A stretch of DNA of 33,983 nt from a virus, in the IMG/VR virus record IMGVR_UViG_3300050117_000051, positions 1 to 33,983 of that record; one strand, 5' to 3'. Below, in pieces: positions 8,058 to 13,804 of the stretch (within the stretch, counting starts at the first letter, position 1; every line of letters begins with the position of its first letter). The notes beneath the pieces are model-generated. The model had not been told where the DNA came from. It did no database searches and saw nothing but the letters and a program-made list of their open reading frames with translations. The position numbers were made by a program, and so were the translations under genes.

Positions 8058-8617
8058 TAGCGCTCCAGCAATGCCAGGCGCGCGTACTGCTCGAACGAGG
8101 ATTCCGAAGGGCCGTCGTCGCCGAGGTCCCGCAGCATATCTATTGCCTTCAGACTCGCGGCCGGGTTCCCGCAGTACGCCCACTTCCGCAGCAGCGATAG
8201 CAGCGCGCCGCGGCTTACGTCCCGCCGTTTGATTATCTCGCTAATCGAAGACGAGCCGATGCCGGTCTGCACATCGGTTAGCAGTTCGTCATGCCGTTCT
8301 GTCGCCTCGTCAACGCCGACTTGGTACACGATCGAAAGCGCTTTGTCGATATCGCCGTGGAAGTCTACGAGGTTGTCGAGGTAGCGGTCGTACCGTTCGA
8401 GTCGGCCGCGCTGGTCGGCCAGGTAGTTCGCGTTCTCGTCGTGCTGCCGCGCTTTGCGCTTGGGTGCGGCCTGCTGCTCGGGCACAGCGCCCGGAAGGGT
8501 TTTGTACGGGTCGATGTGGCGCTCGTGTTCGCGGTGCGCGGGCGCTGACGGAATCGCCAGCGGCGCTTCTTCTACGAAGTCAGGAATGAGCGGCGCGGGC
8601 TGCTTTTGGCGCGGCAC
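8057..8617 (-). CDS. terS: terminase small subunit
   Basis: 186 residues with a GTG start at 8617. The N-terminal 60 residues are Pro/Ala-rich and probably disordered. The middle (LADQRGRLERYDRYLDNL) is helical. The C-terminal half holds a helix-turn-helix-like SISEIIKRRDVSRGALLSLL, then AYCGNPAASLKAIDMLRDLG, a pattern common near the end of TerS-type proteins. TerS recognises the phage pac or cos site and brings DNA to TerL. The order TerS, small gene, TerL supports the call; it is pattern and context based. Confidence 0.7.
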   Translation of the reverse strand: MPRQKQPAPLIPDFVEEAPLAIPSAPAHREHERHIDPYKTLPGAVPEQQAAPKRKARQHDENANYLADQRGRLERYDRYLDNLVDFHGDIDKALSIVYQVGVDEATERHDELLTDVQTGIGSSSISEIIKRRDVSRGALLSLLRKWAYCGNPAASLKAIDMLRDLGDDGPSESSFEQYARLALLER

Positions 8618-8983
8618 CTACTCGACGCTCGTTAGCGGCTGTTCGTTCAGCGCGCCGATATCGAACGGGTCGTCGTCTCCTGGCATCGAGTCCGTCATTG
8701 AAAGGTTCTGACGGCGGCGCTCGCGTTCGGCTTCCGTCGCATCGTCTAAAACCACTGGCCCAGGTTTCTCGCCTGGTTCTTGCTTCGCGCGCTTCAACGA
8801 TTGGTAACGGGCGAGGACCTCGCTGACGCGCTTGTCGATTCGCTCGCTCACGCGCTCCTCAATGTCGAGAGCCTGTGCCTCCCTGAAGTGCCCCAGCGCT
8901 CGAGCGTAGGAGTTTAGCGCGTTCGTAGTTCCCCATCCGAGCAACGCAAGGAAGGCGAGGGCACCGAATAGGAAATCCGTCAC
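8618..8983 (-). CDS. membrane-anchored coiled-coil protein
   Basis: 121 residues. A GTG start at 8983 overlaps the stop of the upstream winged-helix gene (GTGA). An N-terminal transmembrane helix (LFGALAFLALLGWGTT, about 4-20) is followed by a long charged helix (about 30-75: IEERVSERIDKRVSEVLAR) predicted to form a coiled coil, then an acidic tail ending in PFDIGALNEQPL. One membrane anchor plus a coiled coil would fit a spanin-like or membrane-scaffold role, but no lipoprotein partner lies next to it. It is directly upstream of terS. Confidence 0.75.
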   Translation of the reverse strand: MTDFLFGALAFLALLGWGTTNALNSYARALGHFREAQALDIEERVSERIDKRVSEVLARYQSLKRAKQEPGEKPGPVVLDDATEAERERRRQNLSMTDSMPGDDDPFDIGALNEQPLTSVE

Positions 8984-9303
8984 GCTTGCGCCTTTAAAGC
9001 CCGCACTACGTCGCGCACCACCTTCTCGGCTATCCTTGCCCGCACGTCGGCGCTGGGCCTCCGGCGCCACGGGACGATCGGTTGCAACCCCAGCGACAGC
9101 CACCCGCGCGCAGTCAGCCGTCGCTCGAAGTTGGGCCGGTGCGAGTCGCCAAACGGCTCCATCAGCCCGCGCTCTTGGTTCTCGTGCGAAAACCACTGCA
9201 CCGCCGCCTTACTCGTCCCCAGCATCGTTGCCAGTTCCTGGGTATTGGGGCACCAGCCACGGCGAGAGAGAAATTCGGCTGCTCCGCGTAGAATGACTCT
9301 CAT
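8980..9303 (-). CDS. winged-helix DNA-binding protein (LexA-type N-terminal fold)
   Basis: 107 residues from the ATG at 9303. Residues 3-50 match the helix-turn-helix pattern of LexA-like wHTH domains: ILRGAAEFLSRRGWCPN, then TQELATMLGTSKAAVQWF as helices 2 and 3, then a wing with RRLTARGWLSLGL. No protease domain follows; the C-terminus is basic. A transcriptional regulator of the late genes or of the divergent gene is likely. Its start codon is 3 bases from the start codon of the divergent plus-strand gene, so control regions must overlap coding sequence. Confidence 0.8.
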   Translation of the reverse strand: MRVILRGAAEFLSRRGWCPNTQELATMLGTSKAAVQWFSHENQERGLMEPFGDSHRPNFERRLTARGWLSLGLQPIVPWRRRPSADVRARIAEKVVRDVVRALKAQA

Positions 9304-9306
9304 GCC

Positions 9307-9741
9307 ATGCTTGCGAGCCTTTTCCGGCCACAGCGTTGGGACGGTCGCAGACTTACCAGCCGAAAAGCTGCGCCGTGCCCCATCTGCGGCACTTCCATCG
9401 AGCCCCCCGCTAAGGGAGGTCGGGCGCGGGCGTTTTGCAGCCAAGCGTGCAAGAAGGTTTTCTTCGCTCGGCACGAGGTGCTCGCCGCTGCCGTCATGGA
9501 CGCGCTCGGCATGGAAGCCGGCACTCACGTTGCCAACCTCGACATCGAAGGGAAGCGGTGCAAGCGCTGCCGGTGCGCCTTGCCGGCGCTCTGGACCCTG
9601 GCGCGCTGCACTAAGTGCGAAGTCGATCGCCGAGTCGCCGCAGCGCTCGCTACCGAAGAACGCAAAGCGCGCAAGAAAGAACTCCTGGACCGCAGGCTGC
9701 TCACGCACGACCTCCTAGCGCCGCTTCCGGCGGTCGAATAG
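9307..9741 (+). CDS. zinc-ribbon protein, divergent inside the late operon
   Basis: 144 residues. Two metal-binding modules are visible: CPIC (24-27) with FCSQAC further on, and CKRC...C...CTKCE (about 84-103), followed by a long basic helix (EERKARKKELLDRR). Codon use matches neighbouring genes. It runs opposite to the surrounding late operon: its start is separated from that of the winged-helix gene by only 3 bases, and its end overlaps the end of the next minus-strand gene by 41 bases. No ribosome site is visible upstream. The tandem Cys pairs suggest nucleic-acid or protein binding. The reverse-strand reading frame here looks like a shadow. Confidence 0.7.
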   Translation: MLASLFRPQRWDGRRLTSRKAAPCPICGTSIEPPAKGGRARAFCSQACKKVFFARHEVLAAAVMDALGMEAGTHVANLDIEGKRCKRCRCALPALWTLARCTKCEVDRRVAAALATEERKARKKELLDRRLLTHDLLAPLPAVE

Positions 9742-10018
9742 CCATACAGGGCTCCGTGTGCGGCTCGTGGCTCAGCACCTCACCGCAAACCCCGCACGTC
9801 ACCACAACGGTCGATAGCTCCCGCAACCGCGACCGCGCCACCACCATCCGCACCCGAGCAATATCCGCCTTCACGCCGACACTGAGCCCCGACTCGTGCT
9901 CGGTCAAATACGCGCACTGCAAGCCCGAGCCGTTGCTGACGTAGTTTACCAGCGGATACCCAAAGTCGCACTCGCGCCACCCGCTCCACGTCTCAGCGCC
10001 ATCGAGGCTCTGCGGCAT
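9701..10018 (-). CDS. hypothetical protein with a CxxC...HxxxC site
   Basis: 105 residues from the ATG at 10018; a TTG at 10048 in the same frame is an alternative start. A beta-rich N-terminal half (ECDFGYPLVNYVSNG, LQCAYLTEHESGLSVGV) is followed by a helix and a putative zinc site: CGVCGE with HEPHTEPC about 10 residues on. No family recognised. It follows the 76-residue gene in the late operon, and its 3' end overlaps the 3' end of the plus-strand zinc-ribbon gene. Confidence 0.7.
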   Translation of the reverse strand: MPQSLDGAETWSGWRECDFGYPLVNYVSNGSGLQCAYLTEHESGLSVGVKADIARVRMVVARSRLRELSTVVVTCGVCGEVLSHEPHTEPCMAIRPPEAALGGRA

Positions 10019-10051
10019 CTTGAACCGCTTGTTCGGCAATGAAGGCAACGG

Positions 10052-10282
10052 CTACCAGGACGGAGAGGGCGTAATCTTCTCCGGCGAAGGCGGCAACATA
10101 ATGCCAAGCTCGCTCGCCATATAGGCGGTGAGGGCTTCCAACTGCGAGATTCGCTCCTGATGATTGTACCGCGCGCAGTTTAACTCGTGGATGCGTTCGG
10201 CGTGAGTCGGGGGCTTGTTGGTCGCCTGCGGGACCCCGTAAGCGAGCCCTTGACTTCCTACGCCACTCAGGCTGTTGTCCAT
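10052..10282 (-). CDS. first gene of the left late operon, hypothetical (76 aa)
   Basis: The ATG at 10282 follows an AGAGGAGGAATCT ribosome site. The protein starts MDNSLSGVGSQGLAYGVPQ and has a central helix that could coil (ERIHELNCARYNHQERISQ) and a Pro-rich tail. No family recognised. It is the first gene on this strand after the long intergenic region, so the late promoter for the packaging block should lie upstream, between about 10290 and 10560. Confidence 0.75.
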   Translation of the reverse strand: MDNSLSGVGSQGLAYGVPQATNKPPTHAERIHELNCARYNHQERISQLEALTAYMASELGIMLPPSPEKITPSPSW

Positions 10283-10399
10283 AGATTCCTCCTCTACAGC
10301 GCGGCGGCGGCGCGAACCTAGGAGCACCCAAAGCCCGCAACCACCGCCTGCACTAACAAACACTCTACGCCCGCAAACCACAGAAATCAACCCACCCAG

Positions 10400-10504
10400 C
10401 CCGCAGAAGTGAGATCACGCCAAGCACGGCGCAGCAACCCACGCCTCACTCTCGATTTTCTAAAAAATCGGCAACAACGCTTCGCCCGCGTAAGTGAGGT
10501 AACG
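10400..10504 (-). repeat. pair of 20-bp imperfect direct repeats upstream of the late operon
   Basis: Two copies at 10400-10419 and 10485-10504 match at 16 of 20 positions (plus-strand form CCCGC..AAGTGAG.T.ACG). A shorter related sequence in inverted orientation lies between them (about 10443-10454). A TTTATACG sequence that could be part of a -10 box adjoins the second copy on the minus strand. Repeated sites placed before an operon suggest binding of a regulator, for example a late activator or the winged-helix protein, but no binding data exist. Confidence 0.5.
10453..10470. other. AT-rich perfect hairpin
   Basis: CGATTTT and AAAATCG form a perfect 7-bp stem around CTAA. It stands out as AT-rich in a GC-rich intergenic region and lies between the two 20-bp repeats upstream of the late operon. 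It could be a terminator-like structure, a binding site or a DNA-unwinding element; the sequence does not decide. Confidence 0.45.
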
Positions 10505-11105
10505 TATAAACGGCGAAGCAACCAACCGCCAGTTTCAACGGCCTTTTAATAAAATTCCTCCCCTTCGCACCTCAGAAGCCCTCAACCCCCGGCGAGCCAT
10601 CAGGCGTGAGGAACGTTCGGTACCCAGCCCCCCCTATCGACCGGTCTGTTCGCCTGCCGAAGGACTCCTCGCGCAAGCCTGGAGGACCGCGCGGACGGTG
10701 GTGCGGGTTTGGGTGGGCCGTCTCGGCTTCTGTGAAGCCTCGTCTTGTGTCGTTTACGACGGTTGGCTTCGCGGTGCGGGGCGTTGGTGCAGCGCGCTTG
10801 CGCGCGCGGGGTTGGGTTTGTGGCTTGCGGCTTCGCCCTGTCGGGATGTCGCTCGTTCGCCCTGACCGCGCTGCGGTCTGTGTCGGGCGAAGTCGCTGGG
10901 TGCGTGTTGCCTTCGGCCATCCGTGCCGGATGCTCGGCTCCGCCTCGTATCGGTGCCCCGTTGGGGCAAAGAAAGCCCCCATCTCTCCCGTAGGGTTCTC
11001 CTCCCCGTTGGCCTTGGTGGTCGCTCGAGTTCGGCATCGCTCGAGCCGCCGCGTTGCTCCCGGGATTTTGAAGCGCCGGGATGGTCGCGGTATCTGCCTT
11101 TGCCG
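10505..11105. other. intergenic region without a convincing gene
   Basis: No reading frame here has a ribosome site, recognisable domain or gene-like composition. The plus strand is nearly free of A from about 10681 to 10960 (roughly 7% A against about 25% T over most of that stretch), so the minus strand lacks stop codons by composition alone; this explains the long open frames seen there. The left part (10530-10560) is AT-rich and may hold promoter sequence for the late operon. The hairpin array is listed separately. Confidence 0.6.
10725..10968. repeat. array of short perfect hairpins
   Basis: Within 245 bases there are at least six perfect hairpins with 5-6 bp stems and loops of 2-3 bases: GGCTTC-TGT-GAAGCC (10725-10739), GTCGT-TT-ACGAC (10749-10760), GCGCGC-TT-GCGCGC (10792-10805), GACCGC-GCT-GCGGTC (10864-10878), CATCCG-TGC-CGGATG (10918-10932) and TGCCCC-GTT-GGGGCA (10954-10968). 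Several 3-4 bp ones lie between, for example GCGA-AG-TCGC at 10887-10896. The stems differ from one another, so this is a repeated structure and not a repeated sequence. It lies between the late operon and the accessory region. Possible roles are a structured RNA, replication origin or terminator cluster. Confidence 0.6.
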
Positions 11106-11399
11106 TTAGCCTATGCGATAGTGCGGCTCCGGTAGCCCTTTGGGCGTCATGGCCTCGAGGAGAACGTCGATAGGCGTGATACGTTCTGGCGAGAAGCTCG
11201 CGATCGTGCCTGGCGGCCTGCGCCGGCCTCTGATGCCGGCTGCCGTCTTGGCGGTCGTGGCTGTCCCGCATTGAGAGCGATGGCGCTTGTACTCGGCCAT
11301 TTGCTTCTTGCTGCGGCGTTTGTGTCGGCGAACGACCTTGTTCGGCAGATCAACGAACTCGCGGCCGATGATTGAGTATTTGTGCTTGCGCCGGCTCAT
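11106..11399 (-). CDS. basic hypothetical protein (97 aa)
   Basis: The ATG at 11399 overlaps the stop of the 46-residue gene upstream (ATGA). The N-terminal 50 residues are strongly basic (VVRRHKRRSKKQMAEYKRHR), with Cys and several Thr/Ala residues after them; the end (ITPIDVLLEAMTPKGLPEPHY) looks like a folded helix segment. A nucleic-acid-binding role is likely from charge alone. No family recognised. It is the last gene before the hairpin region. Confidence 0.65.
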   Translation of the reverse strand: MSRRKHKYSIIGREFVDLPNKVVRRHKRRSKKQMAEYKRHRSQCGTATTAKTAAGIRGRRRPPGTIASFSPERITPIDVLLEAMTPKGLPEPHYRIG

Positions 11400-11536
11400 G
11401 CTTCGAGCGCCGCGATCGTCGCCTCGGTCTGAGGCGTCAGGGAATCGAACGGCTCATCTCGAGCCTCGAGCACGACCCATCGCCCTGAGCGGAGATGCTC
11501 GAGGATGCGATCGACCTGTGTCTCGGTAGTTCTCAT
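11396..11536 (-). CDS. small hypothetical protein (46 aa)
   Basis: Starts MRTTETQVDRILEHLRSG and ends in TEATIAALEA. It is acidic and helical with a short strand WVVLEA between helices. The stop overlaps the next start (ATGA). A weak GAGGG lies upstream of the ATG, within an inverted repeat. A dimeric helical regulator is possible; no family recognised. Confidence 0.6.
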   Translation of the reverse strand: MRTTETQVDRILEHLRSGRWVVLEARDEPFDSLTPQTEATIAALEA

Positions 11537-11538
11537 GG

Positions 11539-11609
11539 GTGATGGCCCTCAGTTCGGATGCTTTGTGCCGATAGAATACCACGGCTGTCAAATGCAAACG
11601 CCCGGAGCC
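11539..11609 (-). promoter_or_regulatory. inverted repeat in the leader of the small minus-strand operon
   Basis: GTGATGGC at 11539-11546 and GCCATCAC at 11602-11609 are perfect 8-bp inverted repeats. In the minus-strand transcript the downstream arm covers the GAGGG just before the ATG at 11536, so pairing could hide the ribosome site. This is inferred from position only. Confidence 0.35.
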
Positions 11610-11655
11610 ATCACTCTCCAGGCGTAAGCGGAAATGACCCGAACCGGCCGCGCCG

Positions 11656-11685
11656 AGCGTACCACAACGCACCGCGCTCCGTCAA
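11656..11685 (-). promoter_or_regulatory. candidate promoter for the 11536-11106 operon
   Basis: On the minus strand TTGACG (11685-11680) and TACGCT (11661-11656) are spaced by 18 bases. TACGCT preceded by TGG also occurs as the -10 box of the divergent promoter at 11744-11772. Transcription would begin near 11649, giving a leader of about 110 bases. Confidence 0.5.
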
Positions 11686-11700
11686 CTTTTCGCGGTCCCT

Positions 11701-11713
11701 CGGTAGTGGGTCA
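11701..11713 (+). repeat. 13-bp motif CGGTAGTGGGTCA, copy 1
   Basis: The same 13 bases occur on the opposite strand at 13355-13367. Each copy points toward the gene it precedes (11779 on plus, 13202 on minus). This suggests a shared operator or activator site. See the inverted repeat at 13359-13383. Confidence 0.5.
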
Positions 11714-11743
11714 TTTAGACTTTTGTCTGGTTGACTCAAAGCC

Positions 11744-11772
11744 TTGGCTCCGCCCCTCGGTTCTGGTACGCT
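11744..11772 (+). promoter_or_regulatory. promoter for a probable leaderless mRNA (11779 gene)
   Basis: TTGGCT (11744-11749), a 17-base spacer and TACGCT (11767-11772). Only 6 bases separate the -10 box from the ATG at 11779, so transcription would start at or within a base of the start codon. No ribosome site lies upstream, which agrees with leaderless translation. Confidence 0.6.
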
Positions 11773-11778
11773 TGAGCC

Positions 11779-12045
11779 ATGCCTAAACGCTCAAGGAAAG
11801 CTCCGGGCGATTACAATGTGAACGCCGCCCGCATCGTGGCGATCGCCACAGGCCAAGAACCCCCTAAGCCTACCAAACCCGTCAAGCCTCCCGGTCCCAA
11901 GAAGAACCCCCACGCGGTCGCGCTCGGTCGCAAGGGCGGTAAGGTTGGCGGCAAAGCTCGCGCCAAGGCGCTAACCGCTGAGGAGCGCCATTCGATCGCG
12001 GTTAAGGCTGCGAGGGCACGGTGGGGAATGGCGGACGATGAGTGA
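11779..12045 (+). CDS. small histone H1-like/KGG-type basic protein
   Basis: 88 residues, MPKRSRKAPGDYNVNAARI... with a Pro/Lys linker and then KNPHAVALGRKGGKVGGKARAK followed by LTAEERHSIAVKAARARWG. The GRxGGxxGGKARAxxL...R..IA.KAA.ARW pattern belongs to a widespread family of short bacterial proteins, often annotated as histone-like or RNA-binding, whose function is not settled. It probably binds nucleic acid. It is expressed from its own promoter, apparently without a leader, and overlaps the next gene by 8 bases. Confidence 0.8.
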   Translation: MPKRSRKAPGDYNVNAARIVAIATGQEPPKPTKPVKPPGPKKNPHAVALGRKGGKVGGKARAKALTAEERHSIAVKAARARWGMADDE

Positions 12046-12295
12046 CGACACCGAGGAATTGGCCGAGCAACCAAAGCCGAAGCCCAAGCCGCACGGGAAG
12101 CTTCCGTTGCCAAAGAAGCGCAAGAAGAAAGGCGCTAGCGGCGGGAAGCGGGGCGGCGGCCGGGGAGGGAGGCGTTCCGGCGGTGCTTCGGGCGCGGTTG
12201 AGGCGCTGAAGAAGCTTCGCAAAAAGACGAAAAAGGGGCTACGGAAAAAGTCCCGCAAGGCGCTACGGAAAAGCCGTCGCGGAGGGAGGCGCTAG
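12038..12295 (+). CDS. Lys/Arg-rich histone-tail-like protein
   Basis: 85 residues. A short acidic start (MSDDTEELAEQ) is followed by a very basic Pro/Lys segment, a Gly/Arg-rich RGG-like segment (KRGGGRGGRRSGG) and a helix of Lys repeats (EALKKLRKKTKKGLRKK). It would coat or condense nucleic acid. It overlaps the preceding gene (ATGAGTGA). Its 3' half is antisense to the end of the minus-strand gene at 12135-12554, which also reads as a real protein at its other end. Confidence 0.75.
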   Translation: MSDDTEELAEQPKPKPKPHGKLPLPKKRKKKGASGGKRGGGRGGRRSGGASGAVEALKKLRKKTKKGLRKKSRKALRKSRRGGRR

Positions 12296-12554
12296 AGACC
12301 TTTTCCAATTCGCGAGCCGCAAGGATCGCAAGCTTTGGTATCGTGAGAACCCCGCAGGCTTCCGAGTCATCTTCTTCGGGGTCGGTGATATGCGATGCGA
12401 GCGTTATGGATTCGCTGCCTTCGGATATGAGCCAACCGATCGAAACACAATCGAGCGAACCGCTCGGGTAATCCGCTAGCTGCTCAACGGAAACCCAATC
12501 GGAGCCGGGGTCCGCGCTATCGACCCATAAAACTTGAACGAGCGGCCAGCGCAT
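12135..12554 (-). CDS. hypothetical protein with a conserved phage-type fold of unknown function
   Basis: 139 residues from the ATG at 12554, chosen because GGGAGA lies just upstream; an upstream ATG at 12587 lacks a ribosome site. Residues 1-80 resemble a family of small phage proteins: MRWPLVQVLWVDSADPGSDW, then CVSIGWLISEGSESITLASH, then GVLTIPKLAILAARELEK. Several strands and a final helix are evident. Function unknown. The last 55 residues are low complexity and antisense to the Lys-rich plus-strand gene, so the original stop may have been lost. Confidence 0.65.
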   Translation of the reverse strand: MRWPLVQVLWVDSADPGSDWVSVEQLADYPSGSLDCVSIGWLISEGSESITLASHITDPEEDDSEACGVLTIPKLAILAARELEKVSSASLRDGFSVAPCGTFSVAPFSSFCEASSAPQPRPKHRRNASLPGRRPASRR

Positions 12555-12666
12555 TTGCGTCTCCCGTTTGGCGCGATATATGGTCATCGTAAGTTGACGG
12601 GTCCAGCGCTATATCCGCGAGAGCTAATACCAAAGCGGCGGAGTCCATATTCTCCAGCTTAGACAA
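12517..12666 (-). CDS. possible small ORF (49 aa)
   Basis: A frame starting at TTG 12666 (or ATG 12648) reads MDSAALVLALADIALDP..., which is helical and gene-like. It fills the gap between the two larger minus-strand genes and overlaps the start of the downstream one by 38 bases. There is no clear ribosome site, so this is a weak call. Confidence 0.3.
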   Translation of the reverse strand: MSKLENMDSAALVLALADIALDPSTYDDHISRQTGDANALAARSSFMGR

Positions 12667-12683
12667 TGCTGAGTCGGTTACGG

Positions 12684-13202
12684 CTAGGCGAAACGTTTCT
12701 TAAACTCGTCAACGGTGAAATACGTTACCTTGCCTAGCGCAGCTTCTCGTTTCCCTTGCTCATAATCTGCATCCGCTCGGAGCTGATACTCTTCCGATTT
12801 TAACGCTCCAAGCCTAATGTTTTCCTCATCTACAAGCGCGTAGACTTTTTGCATCAGGGCCATCGCTGCGCCAAAATAAAAAACAACGTTCTGCCTAAGA
12901 GGTATCAAGGTTTCGGAATCCAGCGAATCTATTAAACGGGCTACCGCTCTCATACCAATTGTCCCGCTCTCGAAAAACTGTGGGATAAGGTCGAGCAACT
13001 GCTTTCGCATCGCGACCGGAACCTCGAACCAAAGGTCGTCAATCCCGCCGGCAACCAAAAGAGCGCGGCTTGTCCAATCCGAAAATTGCTCTAGCCAACC
13101 TTCCAACTCGTCACGGTCGGCAACCTCACGCGCTTCGGCCCGCTGCCCCGCGCTCAGGAATTCAGGGAGGTCGCGAACGACTTCTTCGAGGAGCGTGGCC
13201 AC
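12684..13202 (-). CDS. hypothetical helical protein of lower GC (possible moron)
   Basis: 172 residues starting at GTG 13202. The protein is soluble, acidic and mostly helical (LLEEVVRDLPEFLSAGQ, MRKQLLDLIPQFFESG, AVARLIDSLDSETLIPL), with a hydrophobic patch VVFYFGAAMALM and ends in YFTVDEFKKRFA. No family recognised. The middle of the gene (12781-12900) is about 44% GC while neighbours are nearer 60-65%, which suggests recent acquisition. Own regulatory region upstream and isolated position fit a lysogenic or defence-type accessory gene, but there is no direct evidence for either. Confidence 0.7.
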   Translation of the reverse strand: MATLLEEVVRDLPEFLSAGQRAEAREVADRDELEGWLEQFSDWTSRALLVAGGIDDLWFEVPVAMRKQLLDLIPQFFESGTIGMRAVARLIDSLDSETLIPLRQNVVFYFGAAMALMQKVYALVDEENIRLGALKSEEYQLRADADYEQGKREAALGKVTYFTVDEFKKRFA

Positions 13203-13303
13203 GTTGATAACGTTTGGGCGGCGTTGGGGCTGCGGCCTGTAAGCGATCGCGACGGCTCCTCCATACAGCGGCTAGGTTGGCCCCGGCCTGAGTGAGACGC
13301 CGA

Positions 13304-13319
13304 GGGGCCTTTCGGCCCC
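13304..13319. other. strong GC hairpin, terminator or leader structure
   Basis: GGGGCC-TTTC-GGCCCC is a perfect 6-bp stem. Read on the minus strand the loop is GAAA, a stable GNRA tetraloop, in the leader of the 172-residue gene. No T-run follows on either strand, so a standard intrinsic terminator is not supported. Confidence 0.45.
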
Positions 13320-13358
13320 CCTAGTAGGCAGTTATCCGCTTGCTAGCTTCAAACTGAC

Positions 13359-13383
13359 CCACTACCGCCTCACCGGGTAGTGG
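13359..13383. promoter_or_regulatory. inverted repeat CCACTACC...GGTAGTGG (putative operator)
   Basis: Two perfect 8-bp arms (13359-13366 and 13376-13383) separated by 9 bases. The left arm is part of the 13-bp motif TGACCCACTACCG (13355-13367), whose reverse complement occurs at 11701-11713 before the leaderless gene. This makes a dimeric repressor or activator site plausible. Confidence 0.5.
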
Positions 13384-13603
13384 ACGGGGCTCGAAGTGCT
13401 TCTCGTCGGTTTCCGCGCCGATCGTACCACGCCGAGCTCGCCGACGCAATCCTAGGAGCGGTTTTGCCGCGAGCGGATGAGTGGTAGCCCTCGGCCTCGA
13501 TTCCTAGCGCGTCCTAGCGAGGCTGTGCCCCTCGTTTCGTCGCCGGGTTCCTCGCTTTGGGCCGAATTAGCGCCTGCGAGCCGAAAAATACCCGCTAAAC
13601 CCC

Positions 13604-13633
13604 TTGCGCTGATGTACAGGCGTGATGTACAAT
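13604..13633 (+). promoter_or_regulatory. early promoter
   Basis: TTGCGC (13604-13609), an 18-base spacer and TACAAT (13628-13633). The spacer contains a direct repeat TGATGTACA (13610-13618 and 13623-13631, period 13) that reaches into the -10 box and could bind a regulator. An AGGAGG ribosome site (13642-13647) follows, then the ATG at 13655. This is the likely start of early transcription. Confidence 0.6.
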
Positions 13634-13654
13634 GGATACACAGGAGGAAACCTA

Positions 13655-13804
13655 ATGACGCTTTCAGAGAAATCCGCTCTCGCTCGCCAAGAACTCGAAG
13701 CCGCTTGTGCCGCTTTGGCCGCGGCGCCTCAACAGGACGATCGCTGGCGCGCCCTTTGCACCGCTCGCGCCCGGTGCGTAGCTTACGCGAAGTGCGGTGC
13801 CTAA
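13655..13804 (+). CDS. first early gene, small helical protein (49 aa)
   Basis: MTLSEKSALARQELEAAC... is Ala-rich and almost entirely helical, with Cys residues at intervals. The ATG at 13655 is chosen for its AGGAGG site 7 bases upstream; an upstream ATG in the same frame lies inside the promoter. Its TAA shares a base with the next ATG (TAATG). Function unknown. Confidence 0.75.
   Translation: MTLSEKSALARQELEAACAALAAAPQQDDRWRALCTARARCVAYAKCGA

Larger units (their letters stand above)
13203..13654. other. divergent intergenic control region
   Basis: About 450 bases between the minus-strand gene at 12684-13202 and the first early gene at 13655. It contains a GGGGCC-TTTC-GGCCCC hairpin, an inverted repeat with the shared 13-bp motif, a direct repeat TCCTAGCG (two copies near 13502-13520) and the early promoter. 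No convincing gene lies in it; the long minus-strand frame across 13452-13865 is antisense to early genes and looks like a shadow. Confidence 0.6.

Noticed and set aside
10572-11271. Long minus-strand open frames of 136 and 223 codons
   Set aside because: The minus strand has almost no T here, so stop codons are rare by composition. The translations are Arg/Pro/Ala-rich, lack ribosome sites and overlap one another in different frames.
11454-11672. 72-codon minus-strand ORF with GTG start
   Set aside because: Its second half overlaps the better supported 46-residue gene in another frame, and its start lies upstream of the proposed -10 box. A short leader peptide cannot be excluded.
13304-13319. 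GGGGCC-TTTC-GGCCCC as an intrinsic terminator
   Set aside because: No T-run follows on either strand, and no gene ends just upstream on the plus strand. Kept only as a structural element.
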